Assembly (NCBI RefSeq): GCF_000935025.1
Contig: NZ_CP010836.1
Location: 4,464,001-4,528,000, forward strand
DNA: 64,000 nucleotides
Direction: 5' to 3'
Source: Sphingomonas hengshuiensis
GTDB lineage: Bacteria; Pseudomonadota; Alphaproteobacteria; Sphingomonadales; Sphingomonadaceae
The notes beneath the pieces are model-generated. The model was not told the DNA's origin and did no database searches. It saw only the letters and a list, made by a program, of their open reading frames with translations. Below, piece after piece: positions 1 to 8,700 of this stretch (its first letter is position 1; every line of letters begins with the position of its first letter). Position numbers and translations under genes: made by a program.

Positions 1-50
1 TCTTGCCCGGCGGACCGGGCGGGTGAGGCGCGGCCACTAGCACCGGCTTT

Positions 51-67
51 GGGGGTTCGCAACCCCC
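51..67. terminator. Short GC hairpin upstream of the thioredoxin gene
   Basis: A perfect 7-bp stem (GGGGGTT at 51-57, AACCCCC at 61-67) with a 3-nt loop lies between the left edge of the window and the first gene. It could end transcription of an upstream gene, but there is no T-tract after it, so a role as terminator is only a guess. The first 50 bases may hold the tail of an upstream gene, but two frames close there (TGA at 24-26, TAG at 38-40) and I cannot choose between them. Confidence 0.3.
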
Positions 68-158
68 CAATGCACGATTGGGAAAAGGCTTGGCGCCAGC
101 CGCGCCAGCCCCCACATAGCGGCGGACCCCCAGATCGAATCCCCGAAGGAGCCGCACC

Positions 159-1064
159 TTGGCCACGCTTGGAATGTCCCCAGCCGAGAAGGAAGCCGTC
201 GACGCCTTCCGTCGCGACGTCGTCGAACCGTCGATGACCAGCCTGGTGATGATCGATTTCTGGGCCGAATGGTGCGGTCCGTGCAAGGCGCTGACGCCGG
301 TGCTCGAAAAGGTCGCCGCCGATTATGCGACCAAGGGCGTCAAGCTGGCCAAGGTCGATGTCGACGCCAACCAGTTCATCGCCGCGCAGTTCCAGGTGCG
401 CTCGATCCCCACGGTCTATGCGATGTTCCAGGGCCAGCTGGTCGCCGACCTGTCGACCGCACGCACCGAGACCCAGCTGCGCACGATGCTCGACCAGATC
501 CTGCGCCAATTGCCGGTGGCGGGCGAGGAAGCCTCTGCCGAAGCCGAGCTCGAGCCGCTGATCGCGATGGGCGAGCAGGTGCTCCACGACGGCGACCCCG
601 CGCGGGCGCTGTCGGTGTTCGAACAGCTTGCCGAAATGGCGCCCGAGCATGCGGCGGTGATCGCCGGGCGCGCGCGCGCGCTGATCGCGCTGGGCCGGAT
701 CGAAGAGGCGGAGGCCGCGTTGGCGACGCTGCCCGACGACGCCAAGGGGCCCGAAATTGCGAGCGCCCGCGCCGCAATCGCGCTGGCGAAGGAAGCGCAG
801 CCGGTCGAGGACCTGTCAGGGCTCGCCGCCGAGGCCGCCGCGACGGGGGCGATGGAGGCGCGCTACGAGCTGGCGGGCGGGCAGATGGCCGCGGGCGACC
901 GCGATGCCGCCGCCGCGACGTTGCTCGCGATGATCGCCGAGGATCGCGCCTGGAACGAAGGCGCCGCGCGCCAGCGGCTGCTGACCTTGTTCGAGGCGGT
1001 CGGGCTCGAGGACCCCTGGGTATCGGCGCAGCGGCGCAAGCTCTCGGCGATCCTGTTCGGATGA
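159..1064 (+). CDS. Thioredoxin-TPR co-chaperone (CnoX/YbbN-like)
   Basis: A 301-aa thioredoxin-fold protein with the classical WCGPC motif (Cys39 and Cys42) followed by a C-terminal helical, alanine-rich region of the tetratricopeptide type, the architecture of YbbN/CnoX. Family members bind unfolding proteins and protect them from oxidation in the cytoplasm; a complete CXXC suggests redox activity as well. I start it at TTG 159, which has a good GAAGGAG ribosome-binding site at 145-151; the next in-frame ATG (residue 6) is too close to that site. The stop overlaps the start of the next gene (ATGA), so it opens a small operon with the LON-domain and Trm112-like genes. Confidence 0.85.
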   Translation: MATLGMSPAEKEAVDAFRRDVVEPSMTSLVMIDFWAEWCGPCKALTPVLEKVAADYATKGVKLAKVDVDANQFIAAQFQVRSIPTVYAMFQGQLVADLSTARTETQLRTMLDQILRQLPVAGEEASAEAELEPLIAMGEQVLHDGDPARALSVFEQLAEMAPEHAAVIAGRARALIALGRIEEAEAALATLPDDAKGPEIASARAAIALAKEAQPVEDLSGLAAEAAATGAMEARYELAGGQMAAGDRDAAAATLLAMIAEDRAWNEGAARQRLLTLFEAVGLEDPWVSAQRRKLSAILFG

Positions 1065-1672
1065 CGATCACGCGGCTGTCGGTCTTCCCGCTCGGCGGGG
1101 CGCTGCTCTTTCCACGGATGCACCTGCCGCTGCATATCTTCGAGCCGCGCTATCGGGCGCTGGTATCCGACGCGCTGGCCCGCGACCGGCGAATCGGGAT
1201 GGTCCAGCCGCGCGATGCCGCCAATCCGCCCGCGCTGTTCGAAGTCGGCTGTGTCGGGCGGATCGCCGATGTCGAGGCGCTGCCCGATGGGCGGTTCAAC
1301 GTCGTGCTCGAGGGGCTGGCGCGCTTCACGATCCTGCGCGAGCTCGACGTCGCGACGCCGTTCCGCCAGGTCGAGGCCGAGCTGGAGCCCGCAGACGAGG
1401 CCGCGCCGCTCGCGCTGGGCGAGCGCGCGTCGCTGGAGATGGAGGCGCGGCGCTTTGCCGATGTGCAGGGCTATGCCGTCGATTGGGAAGCAGTGACGCA
1501 GCTCGACGACGAATCGCTGGTCAACGGCATCGCCCAGATCGCGCCGTTCGACGTGGCATCCAAACAGGCGCTGCTGGAGGCGCCGACACTGGCCGACCGC
1601 GCCGGGCTGATCGTCCAGCTCATGCAGTTTTTCGGCCGCCACGACGGCGATGACGCGGCGACGCTGCAATGA
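1061..1672 (+). CDS. LON N-terminal substrate-binding domain protein
   Basis: A 203-aa protein consisting only of the LON substrate-binding (LonSB/PUA-like) domain: it begins with the typical [20 protein letters not shown] stretch and continues with EPRYR. There is no AAA+ ATPase or Ser-Lys protease domain, so it is not Lon itself; stand-alone LonSB proteins are common in alphaproteobacteria and are thought to bind substrates or partners. The start ATG at 1061 overlaps the stop of the thioredoxin-TPR gene, and its own stop overlaps the following Trm112-like start, so the three genes are translationally coupled. A longer upstream reading frame exists but only overlaps the thioredoxin gene. Confidence 0.85.
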   Translation: MTITRLSVFPLGGALLFPRMHLPLHIFEPRYRALVSDALARDRRIGMVQPRDAANPPALFEVGCVGRIADVEALPDGRFNVVLEGLARFTILRELDVATPFRQVEAELEPADEAAPLALGERASLEMEARRFADVQGYAVDWEAVTQLDDESLVNGIAQIAPFDVASKQALLEAPTLADRAGLIVQLMQFFGRHDGDDAATLQ

Positions 1673-1842
1673 TCGAGCCGTGGCTGCTGGAGAAGCTGGT
1701 GTGCCCGGTGACGCGGACGCCGTTGCGCTATGACGCGCCGGCGGACGAGCTGGTGTCGGACGAAGCGGGGATTGCGTACCCGGTGCGCGACGGCGTGCCG
1801 GTGCTGCTGGTGGAGGCGGGGCGGCGGGTGGACGTTAATTGA
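1669..1842 (+). CDS. Trm112 family (UPF0434) small protein
   Basis: A 57-aa protein with the family signature near its start ([11 protein letters not shown]) and the closing stretch [13 protein letters not shown]. Eukaryotic Trm112 activates methyltransferases; the short bacterial relatives are usually annotated only as Trm112-like or UPF0434. Only one of the zinc-binding cysteines (residue 12) is visible, as is common in bacterial members. The ATG at 1669 overlaps the TGA of the LON-domain gene. It is shorter than the usual gene-calling cut-off and could be missed. Confidence 0.85.
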   Translation: MIEPWLLEKLVCPVTRTPLRYDAPADELVSDEAGIAYPVRDGVPVLLVEAGRRVDVN

Positions 1843-1846
1843 GGGC

Positions 1847-1937
1847 CGTCACCCTGAACTCGTTTCAGGGTCCAAGGCGCCACAGGGGAGTGCAGGGCGT
1901 GTTGCGCGATGGATGCTGAACCAAGTTCAGCATGACG
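1847..1937. repeat. Dispersed double-palindrome intergenic repeat
   Basis: Two palindromes stand about 40 bp apart. The first has 8-bp arms ACCCTGAA (1851-1858) and TTCAGGGT (1864-1871); the second has 9-bp arms ATGCTGAAC (1913-1921) and GTTCAGCAT (1925-1933). The pattern 'CACCCTGAACTCGTTTCAGG ... GCTGAACCAAGTTCAGCATGACG' resembles the intergenic repeats scattered through sphingomonad and erythrobacter genomes. It lies between converging genes (Trm112-like and ubiH), where it could also act as a two-way terminator. Only one copy was seen in this window. Confidence 0.7.
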
Positions 1938-1958
1938 GAATAGGGGTGGTAGCCCCCC

Positions 1959-3176
1959 TTACGCCCGCTCCCCCTGCAGCAATTTCGGCACGTCGCCGCT
2001 CTCGCCGCGCGCCTCGGCCATGAACATGCGCTTGAGCGGGGGCAGCTTGTCGACCGCCGACAGCCCGAATCGCCGCACCGCTGCGGCGGTCTTGCCGGGG
2101 ATGCCGAACAGCCGGGTCAGCCCGTCGGTGGCCAGCGCGACCGAGAAGGTGTCCAGCCCGCGCCAGCGCTGATAGCGCGCCAGCAATTGCGGATCGCCCA
2201 GGTCCAGCCCCAGCCTTTTGCCCTCCACCAGCACCTCGACCAGCGTCGCGACGTCGCGGAAGCCGACATTGACCCCCTGCCCCGCGATCGGATGGATGCC
2301 ATGCGCGGCATCGCCGACCAGCGCGAGTCGGTGCGCAGTGATCCAGGCGGCATGGTGGAAGCCGAGCGGATAGCTCATCCGGTGCGAGAGGTTGCCGAGC
2401 CGCCCCAGGAACCCGCCCATCCTTTTGTCGACTTCGGCGAGATAGGCGCGCTCCGAGATGCGCAGCATCGGCGCGGCTTCCTCGCCCTTTACCGTCCACA
2501 CGATCGCCGAGCGATGGCCATTCTCGTCGTCGAGCAGCGGCAGAATCGCGAACGGCCCCTGCGGGTAGAAAATCTCGAACGCGGTGTTCTCATGGCTATG
2601 TTCGTGGCCGATCGTCGCGATCATCGCGGCATGGTCATAGCTCCAGCGCGCGACCTTGAGCCCCGCCGCCTCGCGCGTCGGCGAGGCGCGGCCCTCGGCA
2701 GCGATCAGCAGCGGCGCGCGGACGGTGGCGCCCGAATCGAGCAAAGCCGTCACCCCGAACTCTCCGCGCTCGACCGAGACCGCGCGCGTCTGCATCCGCA
2801 CATCGGCGCGCGGCGCGGCCAGCGCGGCCTCGAGCAGCGCGGTCCGAAGCACGCGATTCTCGAACATATGCCCAAGCGCCGTCTCGCCCTCAGCCGGCAG
2901 GAAATCGAGCTTGCCGGGTTCCAGCCCGTCGGAGACGCGAATCCCCTCGATCGGGCAACCCTTTCCCGCCAGCCGTTCGCCGACGCCGATCGCGTCGAAC
3001 ATCCGCATCGGCGCGCTGGCGATCGCCGAGGCGCGGCCGTCATGCGCTGCGGCCAGGATGGTTTCGGGATCGGCGGGATCGATGACGATCGAAGTCAGGC
3101 CATGGGCGTCGAGCGCGACCGCAAGCGCGCTCCCCACCAATCCGCCGCCGAGGATGAGGACATCTGCGCTTTCCAT
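1959..3176 (-). CDS. ubiH: UbiH/UbiF/Coq6-family FAD-dependent hydroxylase
   Basis: A 405-aa flavoprotein monooxygenase of the ubiquinone-biosynthesis group. It opens with a Rossmann FAD motif (ILGGGLVGSALAVAL) and carries the second FAD motif LVGDAAHGIHPIAGQGVNVG near residue 285, both typical of UbiH/UbiF/VisC/Coq6. These enzymes hydroxylate the aromatic ring of the ubiquinone precursor at the membrane using NAD(P)H and O2. Which carbon this copy hydroxylates cannot be told from motifs. It is transcribed away from ftsK and converges on the thioredoxin operon. Confidence 0.85.
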   Translation of the reverse strand: MESADVLILGGGLVGSALAVALDAHGLTSIVIDPADPETILAAAHDGRASAIASAPMRMFDAIGVGERLAGKGCPIEGIRVSDGLEPGKLDFLPAEGETALGHMFENRVLRTALLEAALAAPRADVRMQTRAVSVERGEFGVTALLDSGATVRAPLLIAAEGRASPTREAAGLKVARWSYDHAAMIATIGHEHSHENTAFEIFYPQGPFAILPLLDDENGHRSAIVWTVKGEEAAPMLRISERAYLAEVDKRMGGFLGRLGNLSHRMSYPLGFHHAAWITAHRLALVGDAAHGIHPIAGQGVNVGFRDVATLVEVLVEGKRLGLDLGDPQLLARYQRWRGLDTFSVALATDGLTRLFGIPGKTAAAVRRFGLSAVDKLPPLKRMFMAEARGESGDVPKLLQGERA

Positions 3177-3318
3177 CGCCGGTCCTTAGCAGGAAGCGGG
3201 GGGCTTGCCAGCCCGCCGCCGGGGCGGCACGCGAAAACAAAAGGGGCACAGCCTTGACGCGGGACTGCGCACAGGCGATGCTTTGGCCGCACCCCTGAAA
3301 AATCTGGAGGCTGGGCCG

Positions 3319-5652
3319 ATGGCGTCCCGGGCACAACCGTCGCAGTTTCGCGACACGATGAAAGCCGGCGCGCGCCGCAGCGGCGCAGTGATCGGCGGCA
3401 CCCTGCTGTTTCTGGCGACGGTCGCGGTCGTGCTGGCGCTGCTCACCTATCATTCGCAGGACCCGTCGTGGAACACCGCGTCGGGCGCGCCGGTGCGCAA
3501 CCTGCTGGGGCCGGTGGGGGCGTGGACCGCCGATCTGCTGCTCGCCACGCTGGGGCTGCCGGTGGTGCTGATCGCCCCGGTCGGGCTGATCGTGGCGCAC
3601 CGCCTGTGGCTCGATCGCCCGATCGGCGACTGGGGCCGGATGCTGCGCGGGGTGAGTATCGCCGCGGTGCTGATCGCGGCGGCGCTGGCGTTTTTCTCCA
3701 GCGATGCCGTGCTGTGGCTGGTCGGGGGCTGGGGCGGCGTGATCGGGCTGACGATCGCGGGCGCGATCAACTGGGCGATCGGGCTGGCGGGCGATCCGGT
3801 AGTGGCGTTCTGGGCCGGGCGCGGACTGGGCGGCCTCTTCGCGATCGCGGGGCTGTGGCTGTGGTGGCGCAGCCTCGACTTCAGCCTGCCCGAACGCGGT
3901 ATCCGCCTGCCGAGCCTGCGGCCCGCCGGCAAGGCGTCGCTGCTCGCGGCGCCCCCCGCCCCCGAGCTGCGCGCCGAGCTTCGCGAGTCGCTGGGCACGC
4001 GCGAGGTGACCGGCCCGCGCGAGCCGCGCAAGGTCGTCGTGCCCGACAATCGTCCCGGCCCGGTGATTTCCGATCGCGGCATTTCCCCCGCCCCGGCCAA
4101 GCCGAAGCCGCCGACCCAGACCAGCCTGGATTTCAAGGACAGCTACAAGCTGCCCCCGCTCGACCTGCTCAAGGCCGCGCCCGCCAATTCCAACGCCGCG
4201 ATCGACAAGGCCGCGCTGGAGCGCAACGCCCGGCTGCTCGAAAGCGTGCTCGACGATTTCAACGTCAAGGGCCAGATCGTCGAAGTGCGCCCCGGCCCGG
4301 TCGTGACGATGTACGAGCTGGAGCCCGCCAGCGGGATCAAGGCCAGCCGCGTCATCCAGCTCGCCGACGACATTGCGCGCAACATGAGCGCGATCTCCGC
4401 GCGCGTCGCGACGATCCCCGGGCGCAGCGTGATCGGGATCGAGCTGCCCAACGCCCGGCGCGAATCGGTCAACCTCCACGAACTGGTCGGCAGCCAGAGC
4501 TTCGAGGACCAGGGCGCGAGCCTGCCTTTGGTGCTGGGCAAGAATATCGCGGGCGAGCCGGTGATCGCCGACCTCGCGCCGATGCCGCATCTGCTCGTCG
4601 CCGGCACCACCGGCTCCGGCAAGTCGGTGGGGCTCAACTGCATGATCCTGTCGCTGCTCTACCGGCTGACCCCCGAACAGTGCCGGATGATCATGATCGA
4701 TCCCAAGATGCTCGAGCTCAGCATGTACAAGGGCATCCCGCATCTGCTCGCCGACGTCGTCACCGATCCGCCCAAGGCGGTGCGCGCGCTCAAATGGGCC
4801 GTCGAGCAGATGGAGGACCGCTATCGCATGATGGCGAGCGTCAACGTCCGCAGCCTGGCGAGCTTCAACGACAAGGTCCGCGCCGCCAAGGCCAAGGGGC
4901 AGAAGCTGGGGCGCAAGGTCCAGACCGGCTATGACCAGGACACTGGCAAGCCGATCTATGAGGAGGAGACGCTCGACCTCCAGGTGCTGCCGCAGATTGT
5001 GGTGATCGTCGACGAGCTCGCCGACCTGATGATGACCGCGGGCAAGGAAGTAGAATTCCTGATCCAGCGGCTCGCGCAAAAGGCGCGCGCGGCGGGCATC
5101 CACCTGATCATGGCGACGCAGCGCCCGTCGGTCGACGTCATCACCGGCGTGATCAAGGCGAATCTGCCGACGCGAATCAGCTTCCACGTCACGTCAAAGA
5201 TCGATTCGCGCACGATCCTGGGCGAACAGGGCGCCGAACAGCTGCTGGGCCGCGGCGACATGCTGTACATGCCCGGCGGCAAGCAGGTGGTCCGCGTCCA
5301 TGGGCCGTTCGTCAGCGATGACGAAGTCCAGGCGGTGTCCGATTTCTGGCGCTCGCAGGGGGAGCCCGATTATATCACCGCCGTCACCGAGGAGCCCGAG
5401 GATGGCGGCTTCACGCTCGACGGTGCGCCCGATGGCGACGATTCGCCCGAGGACCAATTGTACCGCCGCGCGACTCAGCTCGTCGCGGAGAGCCAGAAGG
5501 CGTCAACCTCGTGGCTCCAGCGCCAGCTCCGCGTCGGCTATAATTCGGCGGCGCGGCTGATCGAGCGGATGGAGAAGGACGGGCTGGTCTCGCGCCCCGA
5601 CCATGTCGGTCGGCGCGAAGTGCTGATGGACACCGACGGGCGACCGCTTTGA
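3319..5652 (+). CDS. ftsK: DNA translocase FtsK
   Basis: A 777-aa FtsK/SpoIIIE translocase. The first 190 residues contain about four membrane-spanning segments; a proline-rich linker follows; then comes the motor with Walker A GTTGSGKS, Walker B VVIVDELADL and the RISFHVTSKIDSRTIL block; the last 65 residues form the gamma winged helix (STSWLQRQLRVGYNSAARLI) that reads KOPS sites. It anchors at the septum and pumps the chromosome terminus during division. I start it at ATG 3319, preceded by CTGGAGG at 3304-3310; an upstream extension to 3205 lacks such a site and overlaps the region divergent to ubiH. Length and order are normal for the family. Confidence 0.95.
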   Translation: MASRAQPSQFRDTMKAGARRSGAVIGGTLLFLATVAVVLALLTYHSQDPSWNTASGAPVRNLLGPVGAWTADLLLATLGLPVVLIAPVGLIVAHRLWLDRPIGDWGRMLRGVSIAAVLIAAALAFFSSDAVLWLVGGWGGVIGLTIAGAINWAIGLAGDPVVAFWAGRGLGGLFAIAGLWLWWRSLDFSLPERGIRLPSLRPAGKASLLAAPPAPELRAELRESLGTREVTGPREPRKVVVPDNRPGPVISDRGISPAPAKPKPPTQTSLDFKDSYKLPPLDLLKAAPANSNAAIDKAALERNARLLESVLDDFNVKGQIVEVRPGPVVTMYELEPASGIKASRVIQLADDIARNMSAISARVATIPGRSVIGIELPNARRESVNLHELVGSQSFEDQGASLPLVLGKNIAGEPVIADLAPMPHLLVAGTTGSGKSVGLNCMILSLLYRLTPEQCRMIMIDPKMLELSMYKGIPHLLADVVTDPPKAVRALKWAVEQMEDRYRMMASVNVRSLASFNDKVRAAKAKGQKLGRKVQTGYDQDTGKPIYEEETLDLQVLPQIVVIVDELADLMMTAGKEVEFLIQRLAQKARAAGIHLIMATQRPSVDVITGVIKANLPTRISFHVTSKIDSRTILGEQGAEQLLGRGDMLYMPGGKQVVRVHGPFVSDDEVQAVSDFWRSQGEPDYITAVTEEPEDGGFTLDGAPDGDDSPEDQLYRRATQLVAESQKASTSWLQRQLRVGYNSAARLIERMEKDGLVSRPDHVGRREVLMDTDGRPL

Positions 5653-5702
5653 AGCGTCGCGGTCCCGCCTGAACTGCGCGCTCTCGCGCATTTTCAAGCG
5701 GG

Positions 5703-8700
5703 CTAGGTCTCCAAATACCCCTTGCGGACCTTTTCCGCGATCAGCTTGGCCGCTTCCCGCTTTGCGCGTTCGGGTGTTTCGAAGACCTTGACCACCGTGC
5801 TGCCCTTGGTGCCGGTGCGGCCAAAGATCACGGTCATCTCGCCGCCCGAAACCGCGATCTTCCAGAATTTGTCGGAACTCGCTTGCTGGAAGCGGAATTC
5901 GCTGAAGACCAGCGCGCTCGATGGCTCGTCGGGCCCGGGGGCGGGCGTTTCGTCACTCGCTTTGGTCTTCGGCACGCTGACGACCGGCGGCGCCATCGTC
6001 GATCCTTCGAACGGATCATCGTCGTCCTCCCCGGCCTCGCGGCGCAGCGCCGCTTCGATCTGGGCGACCACCGCGTCGGGATCGCGCAGCCAGCTGTGCG
6101 ACGGCACATCGATCACCTTCCAGCCGAACGCGCGCAGGATCGCAGGCTGGAAGACATAGCGATCCTCGACCGAACCGTGGCCGTTGCCGTCGATCAGGAT
6201 ACCAAGCTGGTAGCGATCTCCGCCGGGCGCGAGGATGCCGAGATCGCAGCGGAAGCTGGCGCTGCCGATATGGGCGCGGACGTCATGCCCGCGCGCGGTC
6301 AGCGCCTGGGCCAGGGCATCGCGCAACGCGTCGGTCGGCGCGCTGCGGGCAAATACGCGCTGCGCCTCGGGGTTGAGCGTCGCGAGCACGGTCTGGCCAT
6401 GCGCCGCGTCGCCGCGCGACTGCGCCTCGGCAAAGGCGAGAAAGGTGCGCAGCGCCCGCGCGCCGTCATTATGGGTGTTGGTGATCGCCTCGGCGCGGAT
6501 CGTCGAGACGACGGCCATGTGATGGCGCGCGCGGCTGAAGATCACGTTCAGCCGCTTCTCGCCGCCACGCTGGTTGATCGGGCCGAAGTTCATCGCCATC
6601 CGGCCGTTGGCATCGGGCGCGTAGCAGATGCTGAGCAGGATCACGTCGCGCTCGTCGCCCTGCACATTTTCGAGGTTCTTGATGAACAGGCCGTTGATCT
6701 GGCCATCGTCCTCGCGCGCATATTCGGCTTCGAGCCGGGCCGCGAACGCCTTGTCCTCGCCCGCCAGCGTCTCGAGCGCGTCCTCGATCTCGGTCTGCTG
6801 GGCTTCCGAAAAGGCGACGATCCCGATGCTGAGCCCGGTTTCGCGGAACAACAGATCGCGGACCATGGCGGCGATCAGCCGCGCCTCGGGATCGTTGACG
6901 CGCTTTTCGTAGAGGCCGTCCGCGACCGGATGGAAGCTGACCGCGCGGGCGAGCATCCGATCGACGGCAGTGGCTGCGGACGCTGCATCGTCGGAGCGGA
7001 GCGGATCCGGGGCGGCGGACGGATCGGCGAGGACAAGGTCGGGGACGGTGATCAGGCGCCCCTCGTAAAAGGCGGCATTGGAAAAGCTGATCAACGCCTC
7101 GGACCGGCTGCGATAATGCCAGGCGAGCAACGTCGCCGGCAGGCTGCGCGCCGACTGGTTGAGCAGGCTGTCCGCGTCGAGGATGATGGCCACGGTCTCG
7201 CCATCCTCTTCCGCGCTGACCTGCATCTCGTCCTCGTCGCGCGCGGTCGCGAAGAAGCTGGTGGGCGGCAGCTGCATCTCGTCGCCGACCACGATCACCT
7301 GTGGCGCGCGCGAAAGCGCGGGGACGGCTTCCTCGGTCGGGATCTGGCTGGCTTCGTCGAAGATCACGACGTCGAACAGCTCGGGATGCAGGGGCAGCGT
7401 GTCGGACACCGATAGCGGGCTCATCAGCCAGATCGGCTTGAGGTCGATCACCACCGGTCCCGTCTCGTCGTCCGACAGGTCGCGGATCGAGCGGTAGCGC
7501 ATCGATTTGCCGAACTCATGCTCGAGCTCGCGCCGCCCCGTCGAATAGATGCGCTTGAAATTGCGACCATCGGCGTCGAGCTGCGTCACCGACAGCATCG
7601 AGCGCTTCACATGGTCGCGGAAGCGCCGATGGTTGACGCCAAGGATCGCCGCCGAATTATCGCGCTGGAGCAGCCTCCGCGCTTTGGCGGCGCGCCGCGC
7701 GCTGGAACCGAGTTCTGCGGCATCGAAGCGCTGGAGCGCCGGCTCGTCGCGCAGGATGCGCGCAAACGCCTCTTCGATCACCTGCGCCTCGATCGCGGGC
7801 GGGGCGAGGGCGAGGCTGCGCATCGCATACGCCATGCGCGACCCCGCTGCGTCGGCGGCGGCGAGCAACGGGAGCAGGTCGGGCAGTTCCTCCAGCCCCT
7901 CGCGCATGTCGCGCAATGCTTCGGACAGCGCGCCGAGGGTCATGTCGTCCGCGCTGGTGAGGAAGCGCGCGCACAGCGCCGCCAGCGCCTCGATCTGAAC
8001 CGCGGGTGCGGCCTCGCGCGCGATCAGCGCGGCGGGATCGGCGGCGGCGCGGACATGGCCGATCAGCGTGCGCAGCATCGGCGTCGTCGCATTCGCCCAG
8101 TCATCGCGCGCAGCGGCGAGGGCATCGGTATCGCCCGTTGCGAAGCGGCGCGCGATCGCCCGGCGGGCCTCGGCATCGGCGGCGGCGGTCGCATGCCGCG
8201 CGGCCAGCCGTTCGAGCACCGTGGTGATGCTGGGTTCGACGGCATGCGCCGAAAAATCATAGCGCTCGCGAACGGTGCGCTTGAGGCGCCGCCATGCGCC
8301 GCTCAGGAACTTGAAGAAGCTCGGCTCCTGCCGCCGCGCCTGTTCGAGTGCCGCGGCGGTATCCTCGGGGGTCAGCGGATCGCGCCAGTGCGCCGCTGCC
8401 TCGGCGGCGGCTTCGGCGTCGCCCTGCGCGCGATCGAGCGTGGCGCGCCCCGCGGCGAAGTCGCTCGACAGCGCCGATCCCGGATCGAGCAGCGCGAGAT
8501 TGCCGGCAAGGTTGGTCTCGACCGCCTGTCGCGCGGCGCGGACCAGCGTCAGCGCATCGGCGAGCCGCGTGTCCGGCGACAGCAGGACCGCTTCGTCCTC
8601 CAGCGCCGCGTCGAGCGCATCGATCAGGCGCTCGCCGTCTCCGATCGCCGCTTCGGCTTCGGCATAGGCGCGGTCGCTTGCCACCATATCGGGGGCAAGT

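Noticed and set aside
3040..5187. A 715-codon open frame on the minus strand across ftsK
   Set aside because: It is rich in Arg, His, Gln and Asp, has no recognisable domain, and lies exactly opposite the clearly coding ftsK. In GC-rich DNA such antisense frames are expected.
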